From Kitasatospora phosalacinea (lineage in GTDB: Bacteria; Actinomycetota; Actinomycetes; Streptomycetales; Streptomycetaceae), in the NCBI RefSeq assembly GCF_030268885.1, contig NZ_BSSA01000003.1, forward strand, positions 248,001 through 312,000: a stretch of DNA of 64,000 nucleotides. The letters run 5' to 3'. Below the pieces are notes generated by a model. The model searched no databases and had not been told where the DNA came from. It was given only the letters and a program-made list of their open reading frames with translations. Within the stretch, counting starts at the first letter, position 1. Every line of letters starts with the position of its first letter. A program made the position numbers and the translations under genes. Below, piece by piece: positions 57,456-64,000 of the stretch.

Positions 57456-58409
57456 ATGGCCGATGTGGCGACGCTGGTCGACCAGGCCCGGCAGGGCCGT
57501 CCCCGGGCGGTGGCCCGGCTGATCACGCTGGTGGAGAACGCCGCGCCCGAGCTGCGCGAGGTGATGGCGGCGCTGGCCCCGTACAGCGGGCGGGCCTACA
57601 CGGTGGGTCTGACCGGCTCGCCCGGGGTGGGCAAGTCGACCTCCACCTCGGCGCTGGTCAGCGCCTACCGCAGGCTCGGCAAGCGGGTCGGGGTGCTGGC
57701 GGTCGACCCGTCCTCGCCGTTCTCCGGCGGCGCGCTGCTCGGCGACCGGGTGCGGATGCAGGAGCACGCCACCGACCCGGAGGTGTTCATCCGCTCGATG
57801 GCCACCCGCGGCCACCTCGGCGGCCTGGCCTGGGCCGCCCCGCAGGCGCTGCGGGTGCTGGACGGGGCGGGCTGCGACGTCATCCTGGTGGAGACCGTCG
57901 GCGTCGGGCAGTCCGAGGTGGAGGTCGCCGCGCAGGCCGACACCGCGGTGGTGCTGCTGGCCCCCGGCATGGGCGACGGCATCCAGGCCGCGAAGGCGGG
58001 CATCCTGGAGATCGGCGACGTGTTCGTGGTCAACAAGGCCGACCGGGACGGCGCGGACGCCACCGCCCGCGAGCTCAACCACATGCTCGGCCTGGGGGAG
58101 TCCCGGCAGGCGGGCGACTGGCGGCCGCCGATCGTCAAGACCGTGGCGGCCCGCGGCGAGGGCGTGGACGAGCTCGTCGAGGCGCTGGAGAAGCACCGCG
58201 GCTGGCTGGCCGAGACCGGCGAGCTCGACGCCCGCCGCCGCCGCCGGGCCGCCCAGGAGGTCGAGGCGATCACGCTGGCCGCGCTGCGCGCCCGGATCGG
58301 CGACCTGCGCGGCGACCGGCACCTGGACGCGCTGGCCGGGCAGGTCGCCGCGGGCGAACTCGACCCGTACGCGGCGGCGGACCGGCTGGTGGCCGGGCTG
58401 ACCTCCTGA
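57456..58409 (+). CDS. meaB: Methylmalonyl-CoA mutase-associated GTPase MeaB
   Basis: The protein has 317 residues. MeaB is a G3E GTPase that guards and repairs methylmalonyl-CoA mutase and checks adenosylcobalamin loading. The P-loop is GLTGSPGVGKST, switch regions include DPSSPFSGGALLGDRVRM and VETVGVGQSE, and NKAD is the guanine motif. GAGGAG precedes the ATG by 9 nt. The gap to the thiolase is 89 nt, so they may be co-transcribed. The mutase itself is not in the window. Confidence 0.96.
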   Translation: MADVATLVDQARQGRPRAVARLITLVENAAPELREVMAALAPYSGRAYTVGLTGSPGVGKSTSTSALVSAYRRLGKRVGVLAVDPSSPFSGGALLGDRVRMQEHATDPEVFIRSMATRGHLGGLAWAAPQALRVLDGAGCDVILVETVGVGQSEVEVAAQADTAVVLLAPGMGDGIQAAKAGILEIGDVFVVNKADRDGADATARELNHMLGLGESRQAGDWRPPIVKTVAARGEGVDELVEALEKHRGWLAETGELDARRRRRAAQEVEAITLAALRARIGDLRGDRHLDALAGQVAAGELDPYAAADRLVAGLTS

Positions 58410-58417
58410 GGCGGTGC

Positions 58418-58936
58418 TCAGCCCCGGCCGCGGAGCCCGCGCAGGTGCTCGGCGATCGGGGCCAGGGCCGCGTACATCGCGTCGAGCTGCTCGTCGGTGA
58501 GCCGGTCGATGAAGTGCTCGCGGACGCTGCGGACGTGGTCCGGGGCGACCTGCTGCAGCGTCTGCCAGCCGTGCTCGGTGAGGTGCGCGTACAGGCCGCG
58601 GCGGTCGCCCGGGCACTCCTGGCGCAGCACCAGCCCGGCCGTCTCCATCCGGGTGATCTGGTGCGAGAGGCGGCTCTTGGACTGCAGGGTGGCGGTGGCC
58701 AGGTCGGTCATCCGCATCCGGCGCTCGGGGGACTCGGAGAGCACGACCAGGATCTCGTAGTCGTTGATGGCCAGGTTGTGGCTCTGCAGCTCCCGGCTCA
58801 GCTGGTGGTCGAGCAGCTTGCCGACCTCCAGGTGGGCGCGCCAGAAGCGCTGTTCGCGCGCGTCGAGCCACGGGGTGTCCGCCGCTCCCCGCGGGGAGGG
58901 GGAGACCTCGGGCGCTGTGGTCTCTGAGGTGTCCAT
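58418..58936 (-). CDS. MarR-family transcriptional regulator
   Basis: The protein has 172 residues. A winged helix-turn-helix at about residues 55-125 shows RMTDLATATLQSKSRLSHQITRM-type recognition helices and the DRRG wing. An N-terminal 20-residue tail is disordered. A MarR gene (absC, an antibiotic-production regulator) lies near meaB in S. coelicolor; this may be its counterpart, but I cannot verify this. It is convergent with meaB. A likely autoregulatory site lies at its own promoter. Confidence 0.92.
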   Translation of the reverse strand: MDTSETTAPEVSPSPRGAADTPWLDAREQRFWRAHLEVGKLLDHQLSRELQSHNLAINDYEILVVLSESPERRMRMTDLATATLQSKSRLSHQITRMETAGLVLRQECPGDRRGLYAHLTEHGWQTLQQVAPDHVRSVREHFIDRLTDEQLDAMYAALAPIAEHLRGLRGRG

Positions 58937-58943
58937 GGGATCG

Positions 58944-58983
58944 AGTATAGCCGAAGTTGTTCAATGTTGTACGAATTCACAAC
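58944..58983 (-). promoter_or_regulatory. MarR-gene promoter (TATACT, leaderless) with overlapping operator-like repeats
   Basis: On the minus strand TATACT (58949-58944) ends 7 nt before the ATG at 58936, so the mRNA is probably leaderless. On the plus strand GTTGT occurs at 58956-58960 and 58966-58970 (10 bp apart), with ACAAC at 58979-58983, giving TTGT-N8-ACAA. These repeats cover the -35 region, the usual place for MarR autorepression. Confidence 0.6.
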
Positions 58984-59113
58984 CGGCGCCCCGCCTCGCT
59001 GCCGGGGGTCGGGGGAACTGCTCCGTCCCCGCACAACCGCCGTCCCGGACGGCCGAATTGAGCCAGTCATGTCCAATTCCTGGGCCGGAGTCAAACGGTG
59101 ACACAGCGTTGGG

Positions 59114-59119
59114 CATAAT
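59114..59119 (+). promoter_or_regulatory. -10 box (CATAAT) of the MBL-fold gene, probably leaderless
   Basis: CATAAT is followed by 7 nt and the ATG at 59127, with no ribosome-binding site. The divergent MarR promoter is 165 bp away. Confidence 0.5.
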
Positions 59120-59126
59120 CGCGCCC

Positions 59127-60107
59127 ATGACGACCCGGAGTGCGCACTTCCATTCGATAGCCGACGGTGTATACGCATGGCAGCCGCAGCAGCGCGGCTG
59201 GGGCCTGGCCAACTGCGGCCTGGTCACCGACGGCGGCCGCGCCCTCTGGATCGACACCCCGTACGACCGCACCCTGGCCGGCGAGTTCCTGCAGCGCACC
59301 CGCACCGTCCTCGCCCCCGGCACCGAGGTCGACCGGATCGTCGTCACCCACGCCAACGGCGACCACATGTGGGGCGCGGGCGTCCTCCCCGACGCCGAGG
59401 TGATCACCACCCACGAGGCGCTGCACCACATCGCCTACGAGCCGACCCCCGAACAGCAGCACGCCCTGCTGCAGAACCTCGACAAGGACGGCGACACCGG
59501 CTCCTACCTGCACGAGCACTTCGGCTGCTTCAACTGGGCCGACACCCCGCCCGTCGTCCCCGACACCGTCTTCACCGGCGAACTCGAACTGCGCGTCGGC
59601 AGCATCCCGGTCCGGATCAGCAGCCTCCCGCCGGCCCACACCAGCGGCGACCTGACCGTGCACCTGCCCACCCGCTCCACCGTCTTCACCGGCGACGTCG
59701 TCTTCGGCTCCACCGCCGAACGCCCCGGCGACCACCCCGTGCACTGGGCCGGCCCGCTCGGCAACGTCATCGACGCCGTCGAGCGGCTGCTCGACACCGG
59801 CGCCGAGACGATCGTCCCCGGCCACGGCCCGCTGCTCACCCGCGCCGACCTGCGCGCCCACGCCGGTTACCTGCGCTACGTCCGCGACCGCGCGCACGCC
59901 CTGCACGCCGCCGGGCGCACCGCCGCCGAGGCCGCGCAGATCGTGATCGACGAGGCCCGCTACCCCGAACTCGGCCTCCCCGAGCGGCTGCTGGTCACCA
60001 TCGGCACCGAGTACCGGCACCTCGACGGCACCGAGCCGCCCGCCATGCTGGAGGTCGTCGGCCGGATGGCCCACCTCGCCCGGCAGCGCGAGGCCCGCAC
60101 CGCCTGA
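59127..60107 (+). CDS. MBL-fold metallo-hydrolase
   Basis: The protein has 326 residues. The metal motif HxHxDH is seen as THANGDH (second position Asn), followed later by PPAHTSGD, FTGDVVF (Asp) and VPGHGPL (His). This layout fits glyoxalase-II or lactonase-like enzymes. A helical C-terminal region (about 235-320) completes it. It is divergent from the MarR gene, so that regulator may control it. Confidence 0.9.
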   Translation: MTTRSAHFHSIADGVYAWQPQQRGWGLANCGLVTDGGRALWIDTPYDRTLAGEFLQRTRTVLAPGTEVDRIVVTHANGDHMWGAGVLPDAEVITTHEALHHIAYEPTPEQQHALLQNLDKDGDTGSYLHEHFGCFNWADTPPVVPDTVFTGELELRVGSIPVRISSLPPAHTSGDLTVHLPTRSTVFTGDVVFGSTAERPGDHPVHWAGPLGNVIDAVERLLDTGAETIVPGHGPLLTRADLRAHAGYLRYVRDRAHALHAAGRTAAEAAQIVIDEARYPELGLPERLLVTIGTEYRHLDGTEPPAMLEVVGRMAHLARQREARTA

Positions 60108-60152
60108 CCCCAGCGCACCGTCCCCGCCGCGACGACTTCCCCCGAGGACCCC

Positions 60153-61550
60153 ATGGCCGAGATCGTGCTCGCCCTGCTGGCCGGCGCCGCCCTGACCGCC
60201 GGACCCCTGCTGTGGTCCGCCCGGCGCGCCGTCCGCACCGCCCGGGCCGCCACCCAGCGCGCCGCCGAGGCCGACCACCGCACCCAGGGCGCCGAGGTCC
60301 GGGCCCGCGCCGCCGAGACCCGGGCCCGTGAGAACGAGGAGCACGCCCGGGCCGCCGAGGCCCGGGCCCGCGCCGCCGACGCCCGGCACACCCTCGCCGA
60401 GGACCGGCTGGCCGCCGCCGTCCGCGAGTTCGCCCACCTCGCGCACGAACGCCTCCCCGCCGCCGCCACCGCGCTCACCCACCCCCGCACGCCCGTCCCC
60501 GGACCGCTCGACGCCACCGGCGGCAACGAGGAGCTCCACCGCGCCCTGGACGCCGTCCTCGGCGCCGCCCTGCGCGCCGCGCTCGCCGAACGCGAACGCA
60601 CCGACGCCGCCGCCCGGGCCGCCCTGCGAGGCGCCGCCTCCAAGATCCAGGCTCTGCTGATCCAGGTCCGCTCCCTGCTGGAGGAGATCCAGCTCTCGGT
60701 CGACGACCCCCGGCTGCTCGCCCTCGACTTCCGCAACGAGCTCACCCTGCGCCGCGTGCAGTCCCTCGCCGTGCTCTCCGGCGCCTGGCCCGGCATGACC
60801 CGCGAGGACTCCCCGCTCGCCGAACTCTGCGTCGGCGCGCAGTCCCGGGTCGCCGGGTACGCCCGGATCGAGATCACCAACCACCTGCGCGAACCCCGGC
60901 TCGCGGTCGCCGCCCGGGCCGCCGAGCCGGTCGCCATCGCGCTCGCCGAGATCCTCGGCAACGCCACCGCCTACTCCCACCCCGAGACCCGGGTCGTGGT
61001 CTCCATCGAACAGGGCAGCTCCGGCGCCCTCGTGGTGGTCGACGACATGGGCGTCGGCATGGAACCCGACCAGCTCGAACGGGCCGCCGAACTGCTCGAC
61101 GGCCAGGCCGAGGTGCTGCTCACCGAACTCGGCGACCCGCCGCAGGCCGGCTTCGCGGTGATCGGCCTGCTCTGCCGCCAGTTCGGCTTCGGCTGCCGGG
61201 TCGAACCCTCCCCGTACGGGGGCGTGCGGGCCATCCTGCGGCTGCCCGCCGACCTGCTCACCCTGACCGACCCGGCCGCCCCGCTCTCCGCCCTCGCCCC
61301 CCGCCCGATCACCCAGAGCGCCCCGGTGTTCGACGCGGGCGACGCCCTGCCCACCCGCAAGCGCCGCACCCCCCGCGTCCCGCAGCAGGACGCACCCTCC
61401 CCCCTCCCCGCCCCGGCGGGCACCACCCCCGACCGGGCCCGCAGCGCGTGGTCGGCCCTCCAGTCCGGCACCGCCGCCGGACGCAGCGCCGCCGAACGCC
61501 CCGCGGGCCCCCAGGGACCCGCCGCACCCGAAGGAGTCGAAACCCCGTGA
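60153..61550 (+). CDS. cvnA: Conservon protein CvnA (histidine-kinase-like ATPase)
   Basis: The protein has 465 residues. An N-terminal membrane helix (about residues 3-22) leads to an Ala/Arg/Glu coiled coil (25-90), a linker and a HATPase domain: ALAEILGNATAYSHP is the N box and VVVDDMGVGME the G1 box. I see no clear phospho-accepting His motif. The C-terminal 80 residues are Pro/Ala-rich. In other streptomycetes CvnA forms a membrane complex with the B, C and D products, likened to G-protein receptor systems. It overlaps cvnB by GTGA. Confidence 0.9.
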   Translation: MAEIVLALLAGAALTAGPLLWSARRAVRTARAATQRAAEADHRTQGAEVRARAAETRARENEEHARAAEARARAADARHTLAEDRLAAAVREFAHLAHERLPAAATALTHPRTPVPGPLDATGGNEELHRALDAVLGAALRAALAERERTDAAARAALRGAASKIQALLIQVRSLLEEIQLSVDDPRLLALDFRNELTLRRVQSLAVLSGAWPGMTREDSPLAELCVGAQSRVAGYARIEITNHLREPRLAVAARAAEPVAIALAEILGNATAYSHPETRVVVSIEQGSSGALVVVDDMGVGMEPDQLERAAELLDGQAEVLLTELGDPPQAGFAVIGLLCRQFGFGCRVEPSPYGGVRAILRLPADLLTLTDPAAPLSALAPRPITQSAPVFDAGDALPTRKRRTPRVPQQDAPSPLPAPAGTTPDRARSAWSALQSGTAAGRSAAERPAGPQGPAAPEGVETP

Positions 61551-61966
61551 CCGCCCAGCTCCGTCGCCACACCGAGGACCTCTCCTGGGTCCTCACCCCG
61601 CTGCTCGACCTGCCCGGCGTGCAGAACGCCGTCATCGCCACCGGCGACGGCCTGGTCACCGGCCACTCCGCCGACCTCGGCCGGGACGGCGCCGACCGGG
61701 TCGCCGCGATGACCGCCTCGCTGCACGCCGCCGCCCGCGCCTTCACCACCGCCTTCACCGGCGCCGAGAAGGTCGCCCTCACCCAGACCGTGGTCGAGTC
61801 CGAGCACGGCTACGCCGTCGTCACCCCCGCGGGCGAGAACTCCTCGCTGGCCGTCTTCGCCCTCCCCGGCGCCGACCTCGGCACCATCGCCTACCAGATG
61901 CAGGTCCAGGTCGCCGCGCTGGCCAGGGCGCTGGCCAGCCCCGCCCGGGAGGCGAGCCGCACATGA
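61547..61966 (+). CDS. cvnB: Conservon protein CvnB (Roadblock/LC7 domain)
   Basis: The protein has 139 residues forming one Roadblock/LC7 domain, with GVQNAVIATGDGLVTGHS and LAVFALPGADLGTIAYQM. Such domains act on small GTPases, here probably CvnD. The start is GTG 61547, overlapping the cvnA stop codon. Its own stop overlaps cvnC (ATGA). Confidence 0.93.
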   Translation: MTAQLRRHTEDLSWVLTPLLDLPGVQNAVIATGDGLVTGHSADLGRDGADRVAAMTASLHAAARAFTTAFTGAEKVALTQTVVESEHGYAVVTPAGENSSLAVFALPGADLGTIAYQMQVQVAALARALASPAREASRT

Positions 61967-62316
61967 CCACGCCCCCGCGCCGCCGCCTCGTCCCCGCCTA
62001 CCTCGCCACCCACGGCCGCACCACCGCCGCGGGCGCCGGCACCCTGGACCGGCTCAGCGTGCTGCACGCCGCCGCCGACCTCCCGGCCGGACTCGGCGGC
62101 GAGCACCGGCAGTTATGGGAACTGGTCCGCCCCGGCGCCCTGACCCTCGCCGAGGCCGCCGCCCACCTCCGGCTGCCCGTCAGCGCCACCGTCTTCATCG
62201 CCGCCGACCTGGCCGAGCGCGGCGCGCTCTCCGTCCGCGCGCCCATCCCCTCCGCCCAGCCGGTCAACCGGGACCTCGCCGAAAGGCTCCTCAGTGGACT
62301 TCGCGCCCTCAAGTAG
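61963..62316 (+). CDS. cvnC: Conservon protein CvnC (DUF742), contains a TTA codon
   Basis: The protein has 117 residues. DUF742 has a winged-helix-like core, here LTLAEAAAHLRLPVSATVFIAADLAERG. Leu51 is encoded by TTA (62113-62115), the rare codon read by the bldA tRNA, so its translation may depend on bldA. It overlaps cvnB by 4 nt and cvnD by 23 nt. Confidence 0.93.
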   Translation: MTTPPRRRLVPAYLATHGRTTAAGAGTLDRLSVLHAAADLPAGLGGEHRQLWELVRPGALTLAEAAAHLRLPVSATVFIAADLAERGALSVRAPIPSAQPVNRDLAERLLSGLRALK

Positions 62317-62935
62317 CAACGCCGCCCTGCTCGGCGACGGACCCGCCGGGGCCCCGGCCTACCTGCCGCCGACCGACCCGGTCCTGATGAAGCTCATGGT
62401 CACCGGGCCGTTCGGGGTCGGCAAGACCACCCTCGTGCGCACCCTGTCGGAGATCCCGACCCTGCACACCGAGGAGACCATGACCGCGGCGAGCGTCCCG
62501 GTCGACGACATCAGCCGCACCCCCGGCAAGACCGCCACCACCGTCGCCGTCGACTTCGGCCGACTCACCCTCGCCGACGGCGACTTCGTCCTCTACCTGT
62601 TCGGCACCCCCGGCCAGCGCCGCTTCCTGCCGCTCTGGGAGGACCTCGCCCGCGGCGCCCTCGGCGCGCTCGTCCTGGTCGACACCCGCCGCCTCGCCGA
62701 CGCCTTCGACGCGATGGACCTGATCGAGGAGGCCGGACTGCCCTACGCCGTCGCCGTCAACCGCTTCCCCGACACCCCGCCGATCGCCCTCGACGCCGTC
62801 CGCGCCGCCCTCGACCTCGACCCCGCCACCCCGCTGCTCGAACTCGACGCCCGAGCCCGCGAGGGCTGCGTCGACGCCCTGATCGCCCTCGCCGAACACG
62901 TCCTGGACCGCCTGCCCCAGGAGAGCACCCCGTGA
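62294..62935 (+). CDS. cvnD: Conservon protein CvnD (Ras-like small GTPase)
   Basis: The protein has 213 residues. The P-loop is GPFGVGKTT, the G3 region reads LFGTPGQRRF, and the NKxD equivalent is the divergent VNRFPD. An N-terminal extension of about 30 residues precedes the GTPase fold. The start is GTG 62294, inside cvnC; its stop overlaps the P450 start (GTGA). Confidence 0.93.
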   Translation: MDFAPSSSNAALLGDGPAGAPAYLPPTDPVLMKLMVTGPFGVGKTTLVRTLSEIPTLHTEETMTAASVPVDDISRTPGKTATTVAVDFGRLTLADGDFVLYLFGTPGQRRFLPLWEDLARGALGALVLVDTRRLADAFDAMDLIEEAGLPYAVAVNRFPDTPPIALDAVRAALDLDPATPLLELDARAREGCVDALIALAEHVLDRLPQESTP

Positions 62936-64000
62936 CCGCCCGCACCCCCCGCACCGCCCTCTACGGCGCCCGGTTCGCCGCCGACCCGCACGCCCACTAC
63001 ACCCGGCTGCGCGACCGCGGACCGCTCGCCCCCGTCGAACTCGCCCCCGGCGTCGACGCCTGGCTGGTCACCGACTACCACGTCGCCCTCGAGGTCCTCC
63101 GCGACACCGACACCTGGACCCGCGACCCGCGCCGCTGGCAGGCCACCCAGCCCGCCGACTCCCCGATCCTCCCGCTGTTCGGCTGGCGCCCCACCGCCCT
63201 CTTCTCCGACGGCCCCGCCCACACCCGCTACCGCCAGGTCATCACCGACAGCGTCGGCATCCTCGAACCCCACCTGCTGCAGCGCGACACCACCGCCGTC
63301 GCCGAACAGCTCATCGCCGAGTTCGCCCACGCCGGCAAGGCCGACCTGCTCGCCGCGTACGCCTACCGGCTGCCGCTGCTCATCCTCACCTCCTGGTACG
63401 GCGTCCCCGACCCGGACATCGACCGGATCAGCACCGCGATGAACCGCGCCTTCGAGACCTCCTCCGGCGCCGCCGCCGCGTACGCCGACCTGGTCGCCGT
63501 CATCACCGAACAGGTCGCCGACCGCCGCGCCGCGCCCCGGCACGACCTGATCTCCGCCTTCCTCGGCCACCCCGCGCAGCTCGCCGACGACGAGGTCGTC
63601 CGGCACATCACCCTCACCCTGATGGCCGGGCACGAACCCACCGCCAACCTGATCGCGGGCGCGCTGCTGCGGATGCTCTCCGACGACCGGTACGCCGGCT
63701 CCCTGCACAGCGGCGCGATGACCGCGCACGACGCGGTCAACGAGGTGCTCTGGAACGACCCCCCGCTGTCCAACTTCTCCCCGCACTACGTCCGGCGCGA
63801 GATCGTCTTCCACGGCACCCCGCTCACCCCCGAGCAGCCCGTCCTGGTCTCCTACGCCTCCGCCAACGCCCAGGCGGCCCTCACCCCCGCCGAGAGCGAG
63901 TCCCTCGGCGGCTCCTACGCCCACCTCGCCTGGGGCGCCGGCCCGCACCGCTGCCCCGCCCGCCAGCCCGCCGTCCTGATGGCCGTCACCGCCATCGAGT
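62932..64000 (+). CDS. Cytochrome P450 of the conservon (CYP157-like), 3' end cut by the window
   Basis: 356 codons are visible and the C-terminus is missing. The heme-ligand Cys is residue 341 in WGAGPHRCPAR, and the I-helix reads AGHEPT (residues 232-237). The K-helix, normally ExxR, reads E-V-L-W (residues 271-274), so the conserved Arg is Trp. S. coelicolor CYP157 proteins are known to lack ExxR in this way and also sit in conservons. The start is GTG 62932, overlapping cvnD, so the P450 is the fifth gene of the operon. Confidence 0.92.
   Translation, partial: MTARTPRTALYGARFAADPHAHYTRLRDRGPLAPVELAPGVDAWLVTDYHVALEVLRDTDTWTRDPRRWQATQPADSPILPLFGWRPTALFSDGPAHTRYRQVITDSVGILEPHLLQRDTTAVAEQLIAEFAHAGKADLLAAYAYRLPLLILTSWYGVPDPDIDRISTAMNRAFETSSGAAAAYADLVAVITEQVADRRAAPRHDLISAFLGHPAQLADDEVVRHITLTLMAGHEPTANLIAGALLRMLSDDRYAGSLHSGAMTAHDAVNEVLWNDPPLSNFSPHYVRREIVFHGTPLTPEQPVLVSYASANAQAALTPAESESLGGSYAHLAWGAGPHRCPARQPAVLMAVTAIE

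Overview
The window comes from a high-GC actinomycete of the family Streptomycetaceae (Streptomyces, Kitasatospora or a close relative). Codon third positions are almost all G or C, and GTG and TTG starts are common. Gene order matches the streptomycete core chromosome: argS-lysA-hom-thrC-thrB-rho, prfA-prmC-sua5, atpIBEFHAGDC, nucS, filP-scy, mce-thiolase-meaB and a conservon. I see no insertion sequence, prophage, CRISPR array or rRNA. One tRNA (Arg, anticodon CCG) is present.

Layout. 1-8.6 kb holds the tail of an LAXTG-anchored surface protein, a TetR regulator, a rhomboid-like membrane protein, a DUF885 protein, an MFS exporter, a secreted trypsin-like protease and three small unrecognised proteins, ending at tRNA-Arg. 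8.8-19 kb holds a response regulator, arginyl-tRNA synthetase, the aspartate-family pathway (lysA, hom, thrC, thrB) and rho with a 512-nt leader. 19.2-25.7 kb holds an LCP wall-polymer ligase, rpmE, prfA, prmC with a strange repeated tail, sua5, a tyrosine phosphatase and a serine hydroxymethyltransferase paralogue that has lost active-site residues. 25.9-35.5 kb holds a WecA/TagO-type transferase and the complete F1Fo ATP synthase operon. 35.6-42.6 kb holds a DUF2550 protein, the cobalamin adenosyltransferase, a two-component system, a STAS protein and a large NTPase-like membrane protein with an outer Gly/Thr repeat tail.

42.7-49.7 kb holds an unrecognised protein, the mismatch endonuclease nucS, its usual small neighbour, an LLM oxidoreductase, an ABC exporter and an alpha/beta hydrolase. 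49.8-55.2 kb is filP-scy, the coiled-coil cytoskeleton genes of polar growth. 55.5-60.1 kb holds methylmalonyl-CoA epimerase, a thiolase, MeaB, a MarR regulator and an MBL-fold hydrolase. 60.1-64 kb is a conservon (cvnA-B-C-D plus a cytochrome P450) that runs off the end of the window.

The observations most worth a second look are: (1) a 41-bp tandem repeat at the end of prmC that makes three successive copies of the same C-terminal octapeptide, each with its own stop codon and joined by GTGA overlaps; (2) the hydroxymethyltransferase paralogue lacking the PLP-pairing Asp; (3) the conservon, whose P450 lacks the ExxR arginine and whose cvnC carries the only TTA codon found in an annotated gene; (4) a possible TTA-containing upstream reading frame in the rho leader; (5) the STAS / degenerate P-loop membrane protein pair; and (6) many genes whose -10 box lies 6-7 nt before the start codon, so that their mRNAs are probably leaderless.
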